A stretch of DNA of 64,000 bases from Chloracidobacterium sp. (lineage in GTDB: Bacteria > Acidobacteriota > Blastocatellia > Pyrinomonadales > Pyrinomonadaceae), in contig JADJRV010000007.1 of NCBI GenBank assembly GCA_016712045.1, forward strand, positions 1 through 64,000. Direction: 5' to 3'. Shown here in pieces: positions 29,865 through 38,616 of this stretch (the first letter of the stretch is position 1; each line of letters opens with the position of its first letter). A program made the position numbers and the translations under genes. Under the pieces are notes generated by a model. It worked only from the letters and a program-made list of their open reading frames with translations, made no database searches and was not told the origin of the DNA.

Positions 29865-31301
29865 CTATTTACCAACAGTATCAATAATCGCCTGTGCCGC
29901 AGGCTCGACGATGGCGGAGACGATGTCGTCGCCGTCGCTTTTGGCTTTTGCTTTGAATTGCTTTGCCAGCGGCATGCTGTTGTTAGCCGTTGATTGCAGT
30001 TTGAGATCGAGTGTCAGCTCATCCTTTGATTTAACATTGCCTGAGAACGAACCGGCCGTGACGATCGTATTTGTTGCGATCTGTCCGGCGATGTTGCCAG
30101 CCGCACTACCGGTATGCCCGATGCCGGTCTGACCTACGGTTTGGGCGAGCAGTTTGCCAAAGCCGAACCCGCCGCCGCCTTTTTTGTGCGAGATGGTCGC
30201 GATGATCACAAAATCACACTCTTTCTGCTTTGCTTCCTCAGCCTGTGCCGAAGCGAGCTTTGCCTCAAGTGGGACGACCTCGACCTTGGTGCCTTTGAGG
30301 AATTCGTTCAGAGTATTTTGGACAGCGGCACTTAGATCCGCGGCATTCAAGCCTTCGCCAATAGCCCCGGTTTTCACACTCGCAAGCCCAAGCCTGATCG
30401 TGCCCGCTTTTTTCGCACCGACCGTCGCAGGAGCGTTGCTCGTTGGTGTCGCAGCATTCTTAAGCGACGAACCTAAAGCCGACGAATTACTGCCGCTGTT
30501 GCTGCTACCACTGTTCGGAGCGGTGTATGACAAGCCCGACGCGCCGCCGGCGGTGTACATTTCCGAAGCATTTTTGACCTCGCGATAATCTGCAGGTGCT
30601 TCGAACAAAGCCTGGTCCAATGTTGCCTTCGACATTTCGACGACTTCCTGGACCATCGAAAAGCTCTCTTTGCCGTTCGCGTCAAACGAGGTCATCTTTT
30701 GATAGAGCGGATAACCTGATTTTGCGGAGCCGATCGTCTTAGGCACGATCTTGTCGTGACATCCCGCGGCCTTGCCGCCGTTATTGCCGTTGTATTGACG
30801 CGTCTGTGTGCAAGCGAGCCCAAACTCGGCGTCGATGACCCACATATCCATTTCCATCTTTGATTTAGTCGGATTGCATGAGTCGGGCGACGATTCTGTC
30901 TCGACGGTCTGGATGATATGACGTGCGGTGAACCCGAACATCTGCCTGCGTTCCCCGGTGTCCTTGATCGTAGTCGTGACATACATCGTCCCGCCTTTGG
31001 TCGCAGGGCCGGTTTGGCTCGCATTGACCGCTCCGGGCGTGCCGGTGCCGTCGTCGTAATAAGAGACGGTGTAGGTCCTCGTTTGCGGTGCGAGCTGCAG
31101 ATCGCGTCCGATGTCACATTGGGTGATGGTTACCATCACGCCACCCATCATCTCGGTTCGTTGACGTTTGCCTTTGATATAGGTCGTATTTTCGCTGGTC
31201 TGACCGCCCATCGTTTGTTTTGATTTGATCTTGACGTCTGCAAAAGCGGTCGTCGAGATGGTTAGTATTGCCGACATTACAAATAGAATTAAGTTTTTCA
31301 T
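29865..31301 (-). CDS. secreted protein of unknown function, 478 aa
   Basis: Signal peptide (MKNLILFVMSAILTISTTAFA), then a DUF4412-like beta region (about 22-240) with the opening VKIKSKQTMGGQ, several cysteines and an alternating pattern around GKRQRTEMMGG. A serine/asparagine-rich linker follows (GSSNSGSNSSALGSS), then a second domain (about 300-478) with a GxGxG-rich hydrophobic hairpin (GGGGFGFGKLLAQTVG) and an alpha/beta tail. I do not recognise a catalytic motif. GGAGATAAATATC precedes the ATG. It shares the bipartite upstream motif with its neighbours and has a strong terminator. Confidence 0.6.
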   Translation of the reverse strand: MKNLILFVMSAILTISTTAFADVKIKSKQTMGGQTSENTTYIKGKRQRTEMMGGVMVTITQCDIGRDLQLAPQTRTYTVSYYDDGTGTPGAVNASQTGPATKGGTMYVTTTIKDTGERRQMFGFTARHIIQTVETESSPDSCNPTKSKMEMDMWVIDAEFGLACTQTRQYNGNNGGKAAGCHDKIVPKTIGSAKSGYPLYQKMTSFDANGKESFSMVQEVVEMSKATLDQALFEAPADYREVKNASEMYTAGGASGLSYTAPNSGSSNSGSNSSALGSSLKNAATPTSNAPATVGAKKAGTIRLGLASVKTGAIGEGLNAADLSAAVQNTLNEFLKGTKVEVVPLEAKLASAQAEEAKQKECDFVIIATISHKKGGGGFGFGKLLAQTVGQTGIGHTGSAAGNIAGQIATNTIVTAGSFSGNVKSKDELTLDLKLQSTANNSMPLAKQFKAKAKSDGDDIVSAIVEPAAQAIIDTVGK

Positions 31302-31355
31302 GATATTTATCTCCGTTTCCGTTATGAATTGAGTCGGCGATAACCGCCGTCAACA

Positions 31356-31387
31356 GTTAAGGCGAAAGGGAATCGGAAAAAGTATCA
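31356..31387 (-). promoter_or_regulatory. bipartite motif copy 2 (TGATACTTTT-N13-CGCCTTAAC)
   Basis: Located 54 bases upstream of the 478-aa secreted-protein gene. The half sites match copy 1 exactly and the total length is the same 32 bases. Confidence 0.7.
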
Positions 31388-31471
31388 CAGCGATGAAAAT
31401 ATTTATCTCGCGAAGGAAAACGGGCCACGCAAATGAATGCATGACCCGTTCGGAGGAAAAGAAGGCAGGTT

Positions 31472-32023
31472 TTACGCTATCAGACCCTGATAGTTCTTTG
31501 CGTACTTCGGCGGCAAAGGTGAATTGAGGAAATTAGCCCAATTTTCGGGCGTGACGGTATTTACGTAAACCTCGGTCATCTCCGGCGTGTTGACCTCGAG
31601 CATAAAGCGGTCTTCGACCCAGAACTCGATAAGCTGAAACAGCCCGCGTCCGCGATTTGCCGTAAAGCAGCGCCAGCCTTCGCGTTTTGCAATGGCTTTG
31701 ATCGATTCTTCGTCAAGCGGGGAATTGATGTTGAGATGCACAGAACCAAAAAGACCTCGCTCGTTGCCGGCGACAAACGTCGCCTCGAAATCATCCGTTG
31801 CGGTCTCGCGGCTAAAACCTTCTTCGTCGGGCAGTCCAATCCCCGGAACAAGCTGAACATCCGAAGGGATGATCTCGACCATCGTGCCGCGTCCGTCATC
31901 GGCAAAGACAACGTATCCGCCGGGGCTCGGCGGAAATGGCATTGCGTAGCCGCCCCAGAGTTCGGCCAGTACATTGGCGACGTGTTCGGGGTTATTAACA
32001 CCTATTGAAATATGATTGATCAT
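31472..32023 (-). CDS. VOC-superfamily (glyoxalase-fold) protein
   Basis: 183 residues beginning INHISIGVNNPEHVANVLAELWGG, the usual first beta-alpha unit of vicinal-oxygen-chelate proteins, with candidate metal ligands His4 and Glu50 (MVEIIP). The second half repeats the pattern (FGSVHLNINS, RFMLEVNTPEM). No specific enzyme can be named. It is directly downstream of the ECF sigma gene on the same strand and has its own bipartite motif in the 76-bp gap, so it is a likely sigma target. The frame is intact. Confidence 0.72.
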   Translation of the reverse strand: MINHISIGVNNPEHVANVLAELWGGYAMPFPPSPGGYVVFADDGRGTMVEIIPSDVQLVPGIGLPDEEGFSRETATDDFEATFVAGNERGLFGSVHLNINSPLDEESIKAIAKREGWRCFTANRGRGLFQLIEFWVEDRFMLEVNTPEMTEVYVNTVTPENWANFLNSPLPPKYAKNYQGLIA

Positions 32024-32070
32024 TGCAGTTTCTCCTTAATATGAGTTCGAACGTATATCGTCCGTCTTCT

Positions 32071-32102
32071 GTTAAGGCGAAACCGCTAGGAGAAAAGTAT
32101 CA
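32071..32102 (-). promoter_or_regulatory. bipartite motif copy 1, overlapping the sigma-factor stop codon
   Basis: TGATACTTTT-N13-CGCCTTAAC on the minus strand. The initial TGA is the stop codon of the ECF sigma gene, and the motif ends 47 bases before the VOC ATG. Same spacing as the other two copies. Confidence 0.7.
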
Positions 32103-32663
32103 ATATTTTTTCGCGAGCTGTCCGTAGAGCCAAGCTTTGGTCATTTTCCAGTGGCGTTTGACGGTGATAGAAGACAAGCCAAGCACCTCGGCGGTCTCAT
32201 CGGTTGAGAGCCCGCCAAAGTATCGCAACTCGACGATCTTTGCCTTAACCGCGTCCATTTTGGCAAGCTCGGTTAGAGCGTCATCGAGGGCGATAAGATC
32301 GGCGCTTTGTTCGTCGGATGCATCGATCTCTTCATTAAGCGTCATTATCTGAAACTCGCCGCCGCGTTTTTGAGCATTATGATAGCGGGCGTGATCGACC
32401 AGTATCCGCCGCATTTGATTGGCTGCGACGCCGATAAAATGAGCTTTGTTTTGCCACGACACCTGAGTGATGTCGATCATTTTCATGTAGGCTTCGTTAA
32501 CGAGAGCGGTGGGCTGGAGCGTGTGATCAGATCGCTCACGGCGGAGATAGTTAGCGGCGATACGCTTTACTTCGTCGTAGATGATCGGCAAAAGCTCATC
32601 CACGACCTCTCGTTTGCCGCTGGATAACTTGATCAGAAGGTCTGTAACGCCGTGTGTGGACAT
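32100..32663 (-). CDS. ECF-type RNA polymerase sigma factor (acidobacterial group)
   Basis: 187 residues from the ATG at 32663 (MSTHGVTDLLIKLSSGKREV), chosen because this is the usual opening of the group (TIGR02999-like); the frame is open further upstream but the extra residues are atypical. Region 2 (YDEVKRIAANYLRRERSDHTLQPTALVNEAYMKM) and region 4 (FGGLSTDETAEVLGLSSITVKRHWKMTKAWLYGQL) are both present. No anti-sigma gene is adjacent. A bipartite motif begins at its stop codon and recurs before two further minus-strand genes, which suggests a local regulon. Confidence 0.88.
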   Translation of the reverse strand: MSTHGVTDLLIKLSSGKREVVDELLPIIYDEVKRIAANYLRRERSDHTLQPTALVNEAYMKMIDITQVSWQNKAHFIGVAANQMRRILVDHARYHNAQKRGGEFQIMTLNEEIDASDEQSADLIALDDALTELAKMDAVKAKIVELRYFGGLSTDETAEVLGLSSITVKRHWKMTKAWLYGQLAKKY

Positions 32664-32818
32664 ATCGTATTTGGCATATTTTAGCCTGATGATGGCGGCA
32701 AAGACAATTAACATTTTATTTCGGACAGAAAACTGTATGATGACGAGTTCTATGAGAGCTGGGAATCGTGGTATTTTACTTTCAAAGCGTAATTGATCGA
32801 CAAAAGGAGTAGCGAAAT

Positions 32819-33208
32819 ATGAGTGCAGCCCCGGCATTATTTAGGATATTTATCCCGGTTACGGATTTTGACAAGGCGATAGCTTTTTATCAGCGATTGT
32901 TTGACGCAGAGGGGCGATCAATTCATCGCGGGCGTCAGTATTTCAATTGCGGGCCAGTGATATTTGCCGTCATCGAAAACAGCGGTACGCCGATCGGCGA
33001 CCATATTTATTTTTCGGTTCCAAATCTTGAAGCCGTATTTACACGGGCAAAAGAACTTGAGTGTTTGGAAAGTGACAGCGTACATGGCTCGCCGTCTGGT
33101 GAGATAAATGTACGACCGTGGGGCGAACGGTCGTTCTATGCCCGCGATCCGTTTGGTAACGGGCTCTGCTTTGTCGATGAAAAGACGCTGTTTACGGGGG
33201 AGAGATAA
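32819..33208 (+). CDS. VOC family (glyoxalase/bleomycin-resistance-like) protein
   Basis: 129 residues with an AGGAG ribosome-binding site. It begins LFRIFIPVTDFDKAIAFYQRLFDAEG and ends YARDPFGNGLCFVDE, the classic small VOC fold with two beta-alpha-beta-beta-beta units. The candidate ligand near the C-terminus is weak (LCFVDE), so metal dependence is uncertain. The stop overlaps the next gene's start (TAATG). The biochemical role is unknown. Confidence 0.8.
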   Translation: MSAAPALFRIFIPVTDFDKAIAFYQRLFDAEGRSIHRGRQYFNCGPVIFAVIENSGTPIGDHIYFSVPNLEAVFTRAKELECLESDSVHGSPSGEINVRPWGERSFYARDPFGNGLCFVDEKTLFTGER

Positions 33209-33507
33209 TGCTTATTTACGAGGTCACGGCAACTGTCGAGGCTGAAATCGCCGTCGATTACGAGAGTTACATGACAGAGCGGCATATTCCGGAGATACTC
33301 GCCACCGGATATTTCGCCGCTGCGTTCTTTGCAAAGAACGGCGGGCAATATCGCATCGGTTATCACGCAGATTCGCAGGAGCTGTTTGATGCATATATTG
33401 CGAATGACGCTGAGCGGCTCCGAGAAGATTTTGCAAAGCATTTTCCAGCGGGCATTGAAGTGTCTCGTCAGGTGCTCGATATCGTCGGATTATTTCCCGC
33501 TCCGTGA
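33208..33507 (+). CDS. DUF4286 family protein
   Basis: 99 residues, dimeric alpha/beta-barrel-like: MLIYEVTATVEAEIAVDYESYMTERHIPEIL is the diagnostic DUF4286 start, followed by GQYRIGYHADS and a second amphipathic unit. Family members are small, single-domain and without assigned activity. It overlaps the VOC gene by one base, so the two are translationally coupled; tsaD follows 43 bp later on the same strand. Confidence 0.8.
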   Translation: MLIYEVTATVEAEIAVDYESYMTERHIPEILATGYFAAAFFAKNGGQYRIGYHADSQELFDAYIANDAERLREDFAKHFPAGIEVSRQVLDIVGLFPAP

Positions 33508-33550
33508 CCACAGAATCCGAATCTCGACCGCCATCTGATAATCTATAAAC

Positions 33551-34627
33551 ATGCTTATTTTGGGCATCGAAAGTTCGTGCGACGAGACGGCTGCGGCTAT
33601 TGTAAGGGATGGCCGTGAGATCATGTCGTCGGTGATCGCTTCGCAGATCGAGATGCATAAGCCTTGGGGCGGCGTCGTGCCGGAACTTGCGTCACGGGAA
33701 CATCTAGAAAAGATCGAGCCCATCGTCGCCGAGGCTATCGCTCAGGCCGGAGTTCCGTTTTCCGACATCGACGCCATTGCCGTTACGCAGGGACCGGGAT
33801 TGATCGGTTCACTTCTTGTCGGTGTTTGCTATGCAAAATCGCTTGCGTATTCGCTTGAGGTGCCGATCGTCGGTGTTAATCATATCGAGGGACATGTGTA
33901 TTCGGTTGCGTTCGAAAATCCGCCTGTCGAATATCCGGCTCTTGGACTGATCGTTTCTGGCGGCCACACGAACATCTTTCATATACCAGAAGAAGGACAG
34001 TACAAGGTCGTGTCGAGAACCCGCGACGACGCGGCGGGCGAGGCTTTTGACAAGGTGGCGAAGATGCTTGGGCTCGGTTATCCGGGCGGCCCAATAATTG
34101 AGAAACTTGCTCTCGAAGGCGATAAGAGCGGCGTGAAATTTCCAAAAGTTAAGATCTCCGACGGGCGTCCCGACCTGAGTTTTAGCGGCCTAAAGACAGC
34201 TGTCGCAAGGTATGTGCGGGAAAATAGCATCGCTCCTATGACTAACGGCGACGAGCCGTCACGGGAGATCAAGGATCTCGCGGCGAGTTTTCAGGCGGCG
34301 GTTGTACATGCCCTTGTCGGAACGCTCGAAAAGCTGGCAAATGAATTACAACCAAAAACTCTTATAGTTGCCGGGGGGGTCGCATGCAACCTTGCTCTTA
34401 GATCCGCCGCCGAGGACGCCGGAAAGCGGCTTGGTATGCCGGTATATTTTCCTTCAAAACATCTTTCGACTGACAACGCTGCAATGATCGCGGCGGCGGG
34501 TTATCCGCAATTAGTGCTAGGTGGTAACGCAAAACTGGATCTGACCGCCGACGTGACAATGCGGCTACAGAACGTGGATAATGAGGAAGCGGAATTAAGG
34601 CAACGACACGTAAAGTACCGGCTATAA
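33551..34627 (+). CDS. tsaD: tRNA N6-threonylcarbamoyladenosine synthase TsaD
   Basis: 358 residues. ASKHA-fold markers: ILGIESSCDETAAAIV at the start, the iron-binding NHIEGHVYS (two His), VSGGHTN, the AGEAFDKVAKMLGLGYPGGP block and AGGVACNLALR. With TsaB, TsaC and TsaE it makes the t6A37 modification of ANN-decoding tRNAs in the cytoplasm. None of those partners is in this window. The frame is intact. Confidence 0.95.
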   Translation: MLILGIESSCDETAAAIVRDGREIMSSVIASQIEMHKPWGGVVPELASREHLEKIEPIVAEAIAQAGVPFSDIDAIAVTQGPGLIGSLLVGVCYAKSLAYSLEVPIVGVNHIEGHVYSVAFENPPVEYPALGLIVSGGHTNIFHIPEEGQYKVVSRTRDDAAGEAFDKVAKMLGLGYPGGPIIEKLALEGDKSGVKFPKVKISDGRPDLSFSGLKTAVARYVRENSIAPMTNGDEPSREIKDLAASFQAAVVHALVGTLEKLANELQPKTLIVAGGVACNLALRSAAEDAGKRLGMPVYFPSKHLSTDNAAMIAAAGYPQLVLGGNAKLDLTADVTMRLQNVDNEEAELRQRHVKYRL

Positions 34628-34699
34628 TTTTCTTGCGTTTACACCTGCCGAACCATTAGAATGAAGGTAAAGTTTCAAAAAGTTTTAACGATAATTGAT

Positions 34700-35937
34700 A
34701 TGAAAAGAATCAGGGGTATTGGCGTTATAGCATTCTTGGCAGGGGCATTTTTCAACGTTACGTTTGGACAGAACGAACGTAGTATTGCGATCACAAAGGA
34801 CGAAAGCCCGGCCGCGATCACACTCCAGCCGTTTCTTTCCGGCCTCAGTTCACCTGTCTTTATGACAAGAGCAACGGACCGCAGTCAGCGGTTGTTTATT
34901 GTTCAGCAAGGGGGATTGATCCGCGTGCTCCAACCGGGTTCGACTACGCCAACGACGTTTCTTGATATATCGGGGCCGGTTCTTGCTGGTGGTGAGCGTG
35001 GACTCTTAGGCCTAGCGTTCCACCCGCAATACAGGACCAACCGACGGTTTTTCGTATATTACACGGCCGACACTCCAGCAGGAGCGATAAAGATCTCTGA
35101 GTTCCAAGTGTCGGCGACTAACCCAAATGTGGCTGACACGACTGAAAAGAACATTCTCACTATCCCCCACTCGACTAATTCAAACCACAACGGAGGTACT
35201 GTGGCTTTTGGGCCGGACGGTTATTTATATGCTGGTCCGGGAGATGGTGGCGGCTCGAACGATGTTCCAAACAACGCTCAGAATATCAATTCTTTGCTAG
35301 GAAAGATCATCCGCTTGGATGTTGATAATGTGCCTGTCGGCCAAGTGCCGCAATACAACGTACCGCCCGATAATCCCTACGCAGGAGCCATCCCAGGTGC
35401 CGATGAGATCTACGCGATCGGCATGCCAATCCATATAGATTTTCATTTGACCGGCGCGGTACGCGGCAATTGTGGGCGGCTGATGTGGGTCAGTTTTCTT
35501 GGGAAGAAGTTGATATCATCACTCTCGGCGGCAATTACGGCTGGCGTGTATATGAGGGCTTACATTGTACCGGCAACGACGCGGGACTTTGCACGCCGAC
35601 AAACTATCTGTCGCCGCTATTCGAATACAGCAGCGCCGGGGCGGGTAATACCCGATGCTCGATTACAGGCGGTTACGTGTATCGCGGAAGGCAAGGAACG
35701 TTTCCTGAGGGTAGTTACATTTATGGGGATTATTGTTCCGGTGAGGTCTTAATGTGGAACAACAATACTCAGACGGTCCTTCTAAGCTCAGGACGAAGCA
35801 TCGTGGGTTTTGCTGAGGACCAGTCTGGCGAGCTCTTTCTAATTGGTCAAAGCGGCACGATTGAAAAGATGGTCGGAAGTGCTGCCAGGTCTTTGGAGAG
35901 CGTTGAAATAGGCGGTGGAGCACGCAAGAATCCCTAG
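34700..35937 (+). CDS. secreted PQQ-dependent sugar dehydrogenase-like protein (frameshift)
   Basis: The ATG at 34700 starts a signal peptide (IGVIAFLAGAFFNVTFG); an ATG at 34661 adds 13 residues. The six-bladed glucose/sorbosone dehydrogenase propeller is seen in LSSPVFMTRATDRS, GGERGLLGLAFHPQY, HNGGTVAFGPDGYLYAGPGDGG and GKIIRLDVD. The frame breaks at about 35430; in the corrected frame GMRNPYRFSFD leads into LWAADVGQFSWEEVD and GGNYGWRVYEG. About 412 residues. Periplasmic oxidation of aldoses is the family role, but many members lack shown PQQ activity. Convergent with comF. Confidence 0.82.
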
Positions 35938-35948
35938 TGTTTTCGTAT

Positions 35949-36677
35949 CTAATTCATAACGGCGCGAGCGAGTGTAAACATATTTACCTCGACTGCGCCG
36001 TTTTTCTTTAGCGCCTTGGCACAATATGATGCTGTCGCTCCTGATGTGAAAACATCATCTACCAATAGAATTTTCTTCCCTGCGATCAGTTTAGGTCGCA
36101 GTACCTCGAATGCATTTTGAACGGTGAGTTCCCTCGCACGCTTGTCCATCCCGACGCGGTGTATCGGCGTTTGGAGTTTTCGTGCGAGACTAGCCTTATC
36201 CACAGGAATGCGTGTTGCCCGTGAGATCTCCTTTGCGATGACCTCCGCCTGATTAAAACCGCGCTCGAGCCGGCGCTGTTTTGAGAGGGGAATCGGGATG
36301 ATAACGTCAGTATTGAAAAAACCATTGCATTCGATCGCCGCCGGAATAAGCTCGCGTAAACGTTTTGGGATGACTGGTTGTTCTTTTAGAGTTAAGACTG
36401 TCGCGGACATCGCCATTTCATACACTCCGACAGCAGCAGCTTTATCGTAGAAATGGTCGTCGCATTTGTGGCAAAACACGGCCACCGGAGCCGCTTTGTC
36501 ACCAAAGAACGCTCCGCATTTATCGCAGAGCATTTCGTCGCCCCTAAAGATCCGTGTTTCGTTCCAGCATTTGATGCAAGAAATGCCGTCGTCTGCATTC
36601 TCGACTTGAGAAAAACAGACACGGCATTCTTGTGGATATATGATCGAGAGCAGGGAGTTTTTAAGCTCCTTGAGCAT
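35949..36677 (-). CDS. comF: ComF/GntX-type phosphoribosyltransferase-like protein
   Basis: 242 residues. Two N-terminal zinc ribbons (CRVC, CIKC, then CDKC, CHKC, about residues 18-85) are followed by a type I PRTase domain with the PRPP motif ILLVDDVFTSGATA. Proteins of this family are needed for DNA uptake in competent bacteria and are otherwise linked to nucleotide recycling. It is the last gene of the obgE-nadD-rsfS-rlmH-dksA-like operon, 10 bp behind the zinc-finger gene. Frame intact. Confidence 0.88.
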   Translation of the reverse strand: MLKELKNSLLSIIYPQECRVCFSQVENADDGISCIKCWNETRIFRGDEMLCDKCGAFFGDKAAPVAVFCHKCDDHFYDKAAAVGVYEMAMSATVLTLKEQPVIPKRLRELIPAAIECNGFFNTDVIIPIPLSKQRRLERGFNQAEVIAKEISRATRIPVDKASLARKLQTPIHRVGMDKRARELTVQNAFEVLRPKLIAGKKILLVDDVFTSGATASYCAKALKKNGAVEVNMFTLARAVMN

Positions 36678-36687
36678 AAGTCAACGC

Positions 36688-37041
36688 TTAGTCTTCGTCG
36701 AGCAGGCCTTTCTCAAGCAGTTCCTGACAATCGAGACAATATCTTGCCCAGGGGATCGCGGCGAGACGCTTGGGGTTAATGTCATTTTCGCAGTTTTGAC
36801 ACGTGCCGTATTCATCGTCTTCGATACGCAAAAGAGCTTCGTCAATAAGTGTGAGCTGTTTGCTTTCGTTTTCTGACACGGCAAGCATCACATTTTTGGA
36901 ATAATTGCGGACCGCCAGATCAACCGGATCAGGCGTTTCGGCATCGTCGATCGAAAGATCGTTGCCTTTTAGCTTCTCGATAAGCAGCTCTCTTTCAGCG
37001 AGTAGCTTTTCTTTTACTTCTTTTAGATTCGATTTACTCAT
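36688..37041 (-). CDS. TraR/DksA family zinc-finger regulator
   Basis: 117 residues: N-terminal coiled coil (about 1-75) and a C4 zinc finger CQNC-x17-CLDC, as in DksA/YocK proteins. Such proteins enter the RNA polymerase secondary channel and alter initiation, often with ppGpp. The short length and the loop residues between the helices leave it open whether it is a true DksA or a general-stress relative. The start overlaps the rlmH stop (ATGA). Confidence 0.87.
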   Translation of the reverse strand: MSKSNLKEVKEKLLAERELLIEKLKGNDLSIDDAETPDPVDLAVRNYSKNVMLAVSENESKQLTLIDEALLRIEDDEYGTCQNCENDINPKRLAAIPWARYCLDCQELLEKGLLDED

Positions 37042-37493
37042 TTTTGGTAAGGGAAGCCCCTAATAATTGTATACGCTCGATATAACTGCTCTAGCATGAC
37101 GACACGAGCCATCTCGTGGGTAAAAGTGAGAAACGATAAAGATAGCACGAGCCCCGCCTTAACAGCAACCTCTTGCGAGATGCCGTCAGGGCCGCCGATC
37201 ACAAACGTTATCTCTTTGTGTCCCGCGTTCTGCCATTTCTCGATCTCTGTGGCCAGTTGCGGTGACGAAATACCACGCCCCGTTACATCAAGCAAACAGA
37301 CGAAAGAGCTATGATTCAGTTTTTCGAGAATTCGTTTGCCCTCAATTTCTATGCCCTCGTGCGGGGCAGAATCGCGGACCTCGACTGTCTCGCATTTCAC
37401 AAAATGCGAAAGACGCTGCAGATATTCGTCCTGCAGCGCCGCGTAATTTTTATTTTTGGTCTTACCGACCCAAATAAATTTGAATTTCATCAA
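37038..37493 (-). CDS. rlmH: 23S rRNA (pseudouridine1915-N3)-methyltransferase RlmH
   Basis: 151 residues. SPOUT fold with the knotted SAM-binding motif FVIGGPDGIS and the C-terminal EQLYRAYTIIRGFPYQK. Most members end in PYHK/PYHR, so the His to Gln change in this terminus deserves a check against the reads. It methylates pseudouridine 1915 in helix 69 of mature 70S ribosomes. It overlaps both neighbours by 4 bp. Confidence 0.92.
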   Translation of the reverse strand: MMKFKFIWVGKTKNKNYAALQDEYLQRLSHFVKCETVEVRDSAPHEGIEIEGKRILEKLNHSSFVCLLDVTGRGISSPQLATEIEKWQNAGHKEITFVIGGPDGISQEVAVKAGLVLSLSFLTFTHEMARVVMLEQLYRAYTIIRGFPYQK

Positions 37494-37918
37494 AGGCCTT
37501 CAGGCAGCTCGACCTTGCGGGCATCGAGCCACAGCCGAGCAAGGTCGTAAAATTCACGTGCCTCTTTATTAAATACGTGGACGATAAAATCGCCGTAATC
37601 GACCAGCACCCATTCGCCGCTCGCGTATCCCTCGATACGCACCGGACGGGAATTGAGCTGCTCTTTTAACTGCTCCTTGATCTCGTCGGCGATGGCTTGT
37701 ACCTGACGCTGATTGGCACCGCTTGCGATTATAAAAAACTCGGTGAAGCTGGCGATGCTGCGCAGGTCGAGAGCGACCAGGTCAAAAGCCTTTTTGTCGC
37801 TGGCACATTGGATCGCGAGTTTTACTTCGGGGTCGAGGTCGGCAAACTTGGTTGGCGTTTCTGCTATTTCTATCTTGACCGCTTCGCGTTGAAGCGATCT
37901 TTCCTGTGTTTCTTCCAT
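37490..37918 (-). CDS. rsfS: ribosomal silencing factor RsfS
   Basis: 142 residues with the RsfS core (about 30-135): AIQCASDKKAFDLVALDLR, FIIASGANQRQVQAIADEI and VLVDYGDFIVHVFNKEAREFYDLARLW. It binds L14 and blocks subunit joining under starvation. The N-terminal 25 residues are an acidic extension. It overlaps nadD by one base and rlmH by four, an arrangement conserved in many bacteria. Confidence 0.92.
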   Translation of the reverse strand: MEETQERSLQREAVKIEIAETPTKFADLDPEVKLAIQCASDKKAFDLVALDLRSIASFTEFFIIASGANQRQVQAIADEIKEQLKEQLNSRPVRIEGYASGEWVLVDYGDFIVHVFNKEAREFYDLARLWLDARKVELPEGL

Positions 37919-38613
37919 TAGCTATAAATATGATATTTTTCGACGTAATTTGCAACCTCGTCGGTTACATCTTCTTGCCATGTTGTGTCATCTTCGCGTA
38001 TCTTGCGACGAATTTCGGTCGCGGAAACGTCCATATTGACCGCGTCGGTGATAAAGATCGATGGTTCGATGCTGGTTGTTGGTTGTTCGATGCGGTCGGA
38101 ATCGGTTCCGGCACGCATATCCACGATCCGATTTCGGATCTCGTCAGTCACATGGTCAAACCCAATCTCGACCCCAGGCCGCGTCACGACGATGATGTTG
38201 ACCATCGTAAGGACCTTTTCCCATTCGCGCCAAGTCAGGATGTCCCGCCACGAATCCCCACCAATAACAAAATAGATCTCGTCGTCGGGCCGAACCGTTA
38301 CGATCCGTGTCAAAGTCTCGACCGAATACGGCCGCTCGGGCATCTCGATCTCCATTCGCGAAACACGCATTTTTGAAGCGCTCTCAGTTGCGAGGCAGAG
38401 CATTGTGTAACGGTCGTAGGCGGAGGTCGGTTTTAGCCGGGCCTTGTGCGGGGCGTGAAAAGCGGGTATGAAAACAAATGAGTCCAGCCCAAATTGATCG
38501 ACCAACGCATCAGCGATCGCAAGGTGTCCGCTATGCGGCGGGTCAAAACTGCCGCCGTAATACGCAACGCGGTGACGTTCGCCATGATTGTCGACGGGGA
38601 TCGTACTCATCAA
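37918..38613 (-). CDS. nadD: nicotinate-nucleotide adenylyltransferase NadD
   Basis: 231 residues. Nucleotidyltransferase signature GGSFDPPHSGHLAIA (GxFxPxHxGH) near residue 20 and the C-terminal VSATEIRRKI (SxTxxR), both ATP-binding. It makes deamido-NAD from nicotinate mononucleotide. It sits four bases behind obgE and overlaps rsfS. Confidence 0.93.
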   Translation of the reverse strand: MMSTIPVDNHGERHRVAYYGGSFDPPHSGHLAIADALVDQFGLDSFVFIPAFHAPHKARLKPTSAYDRYTMLCLATESASKMRVSRMEIEMPERPYSVETLTRIVTVRPDDEIYFVIGGDSWRDILTWREWEKVLTMVNIIVVTRPGVEIGFDHVTDEIRNRIVDMRAGTDSDRIEQPTTSIEPSIFITDAVNMDVSATEIRRKIREDDTTWQEDVTDEVANYVEKYHIYS

Positions 38614-38616
38614 AAT

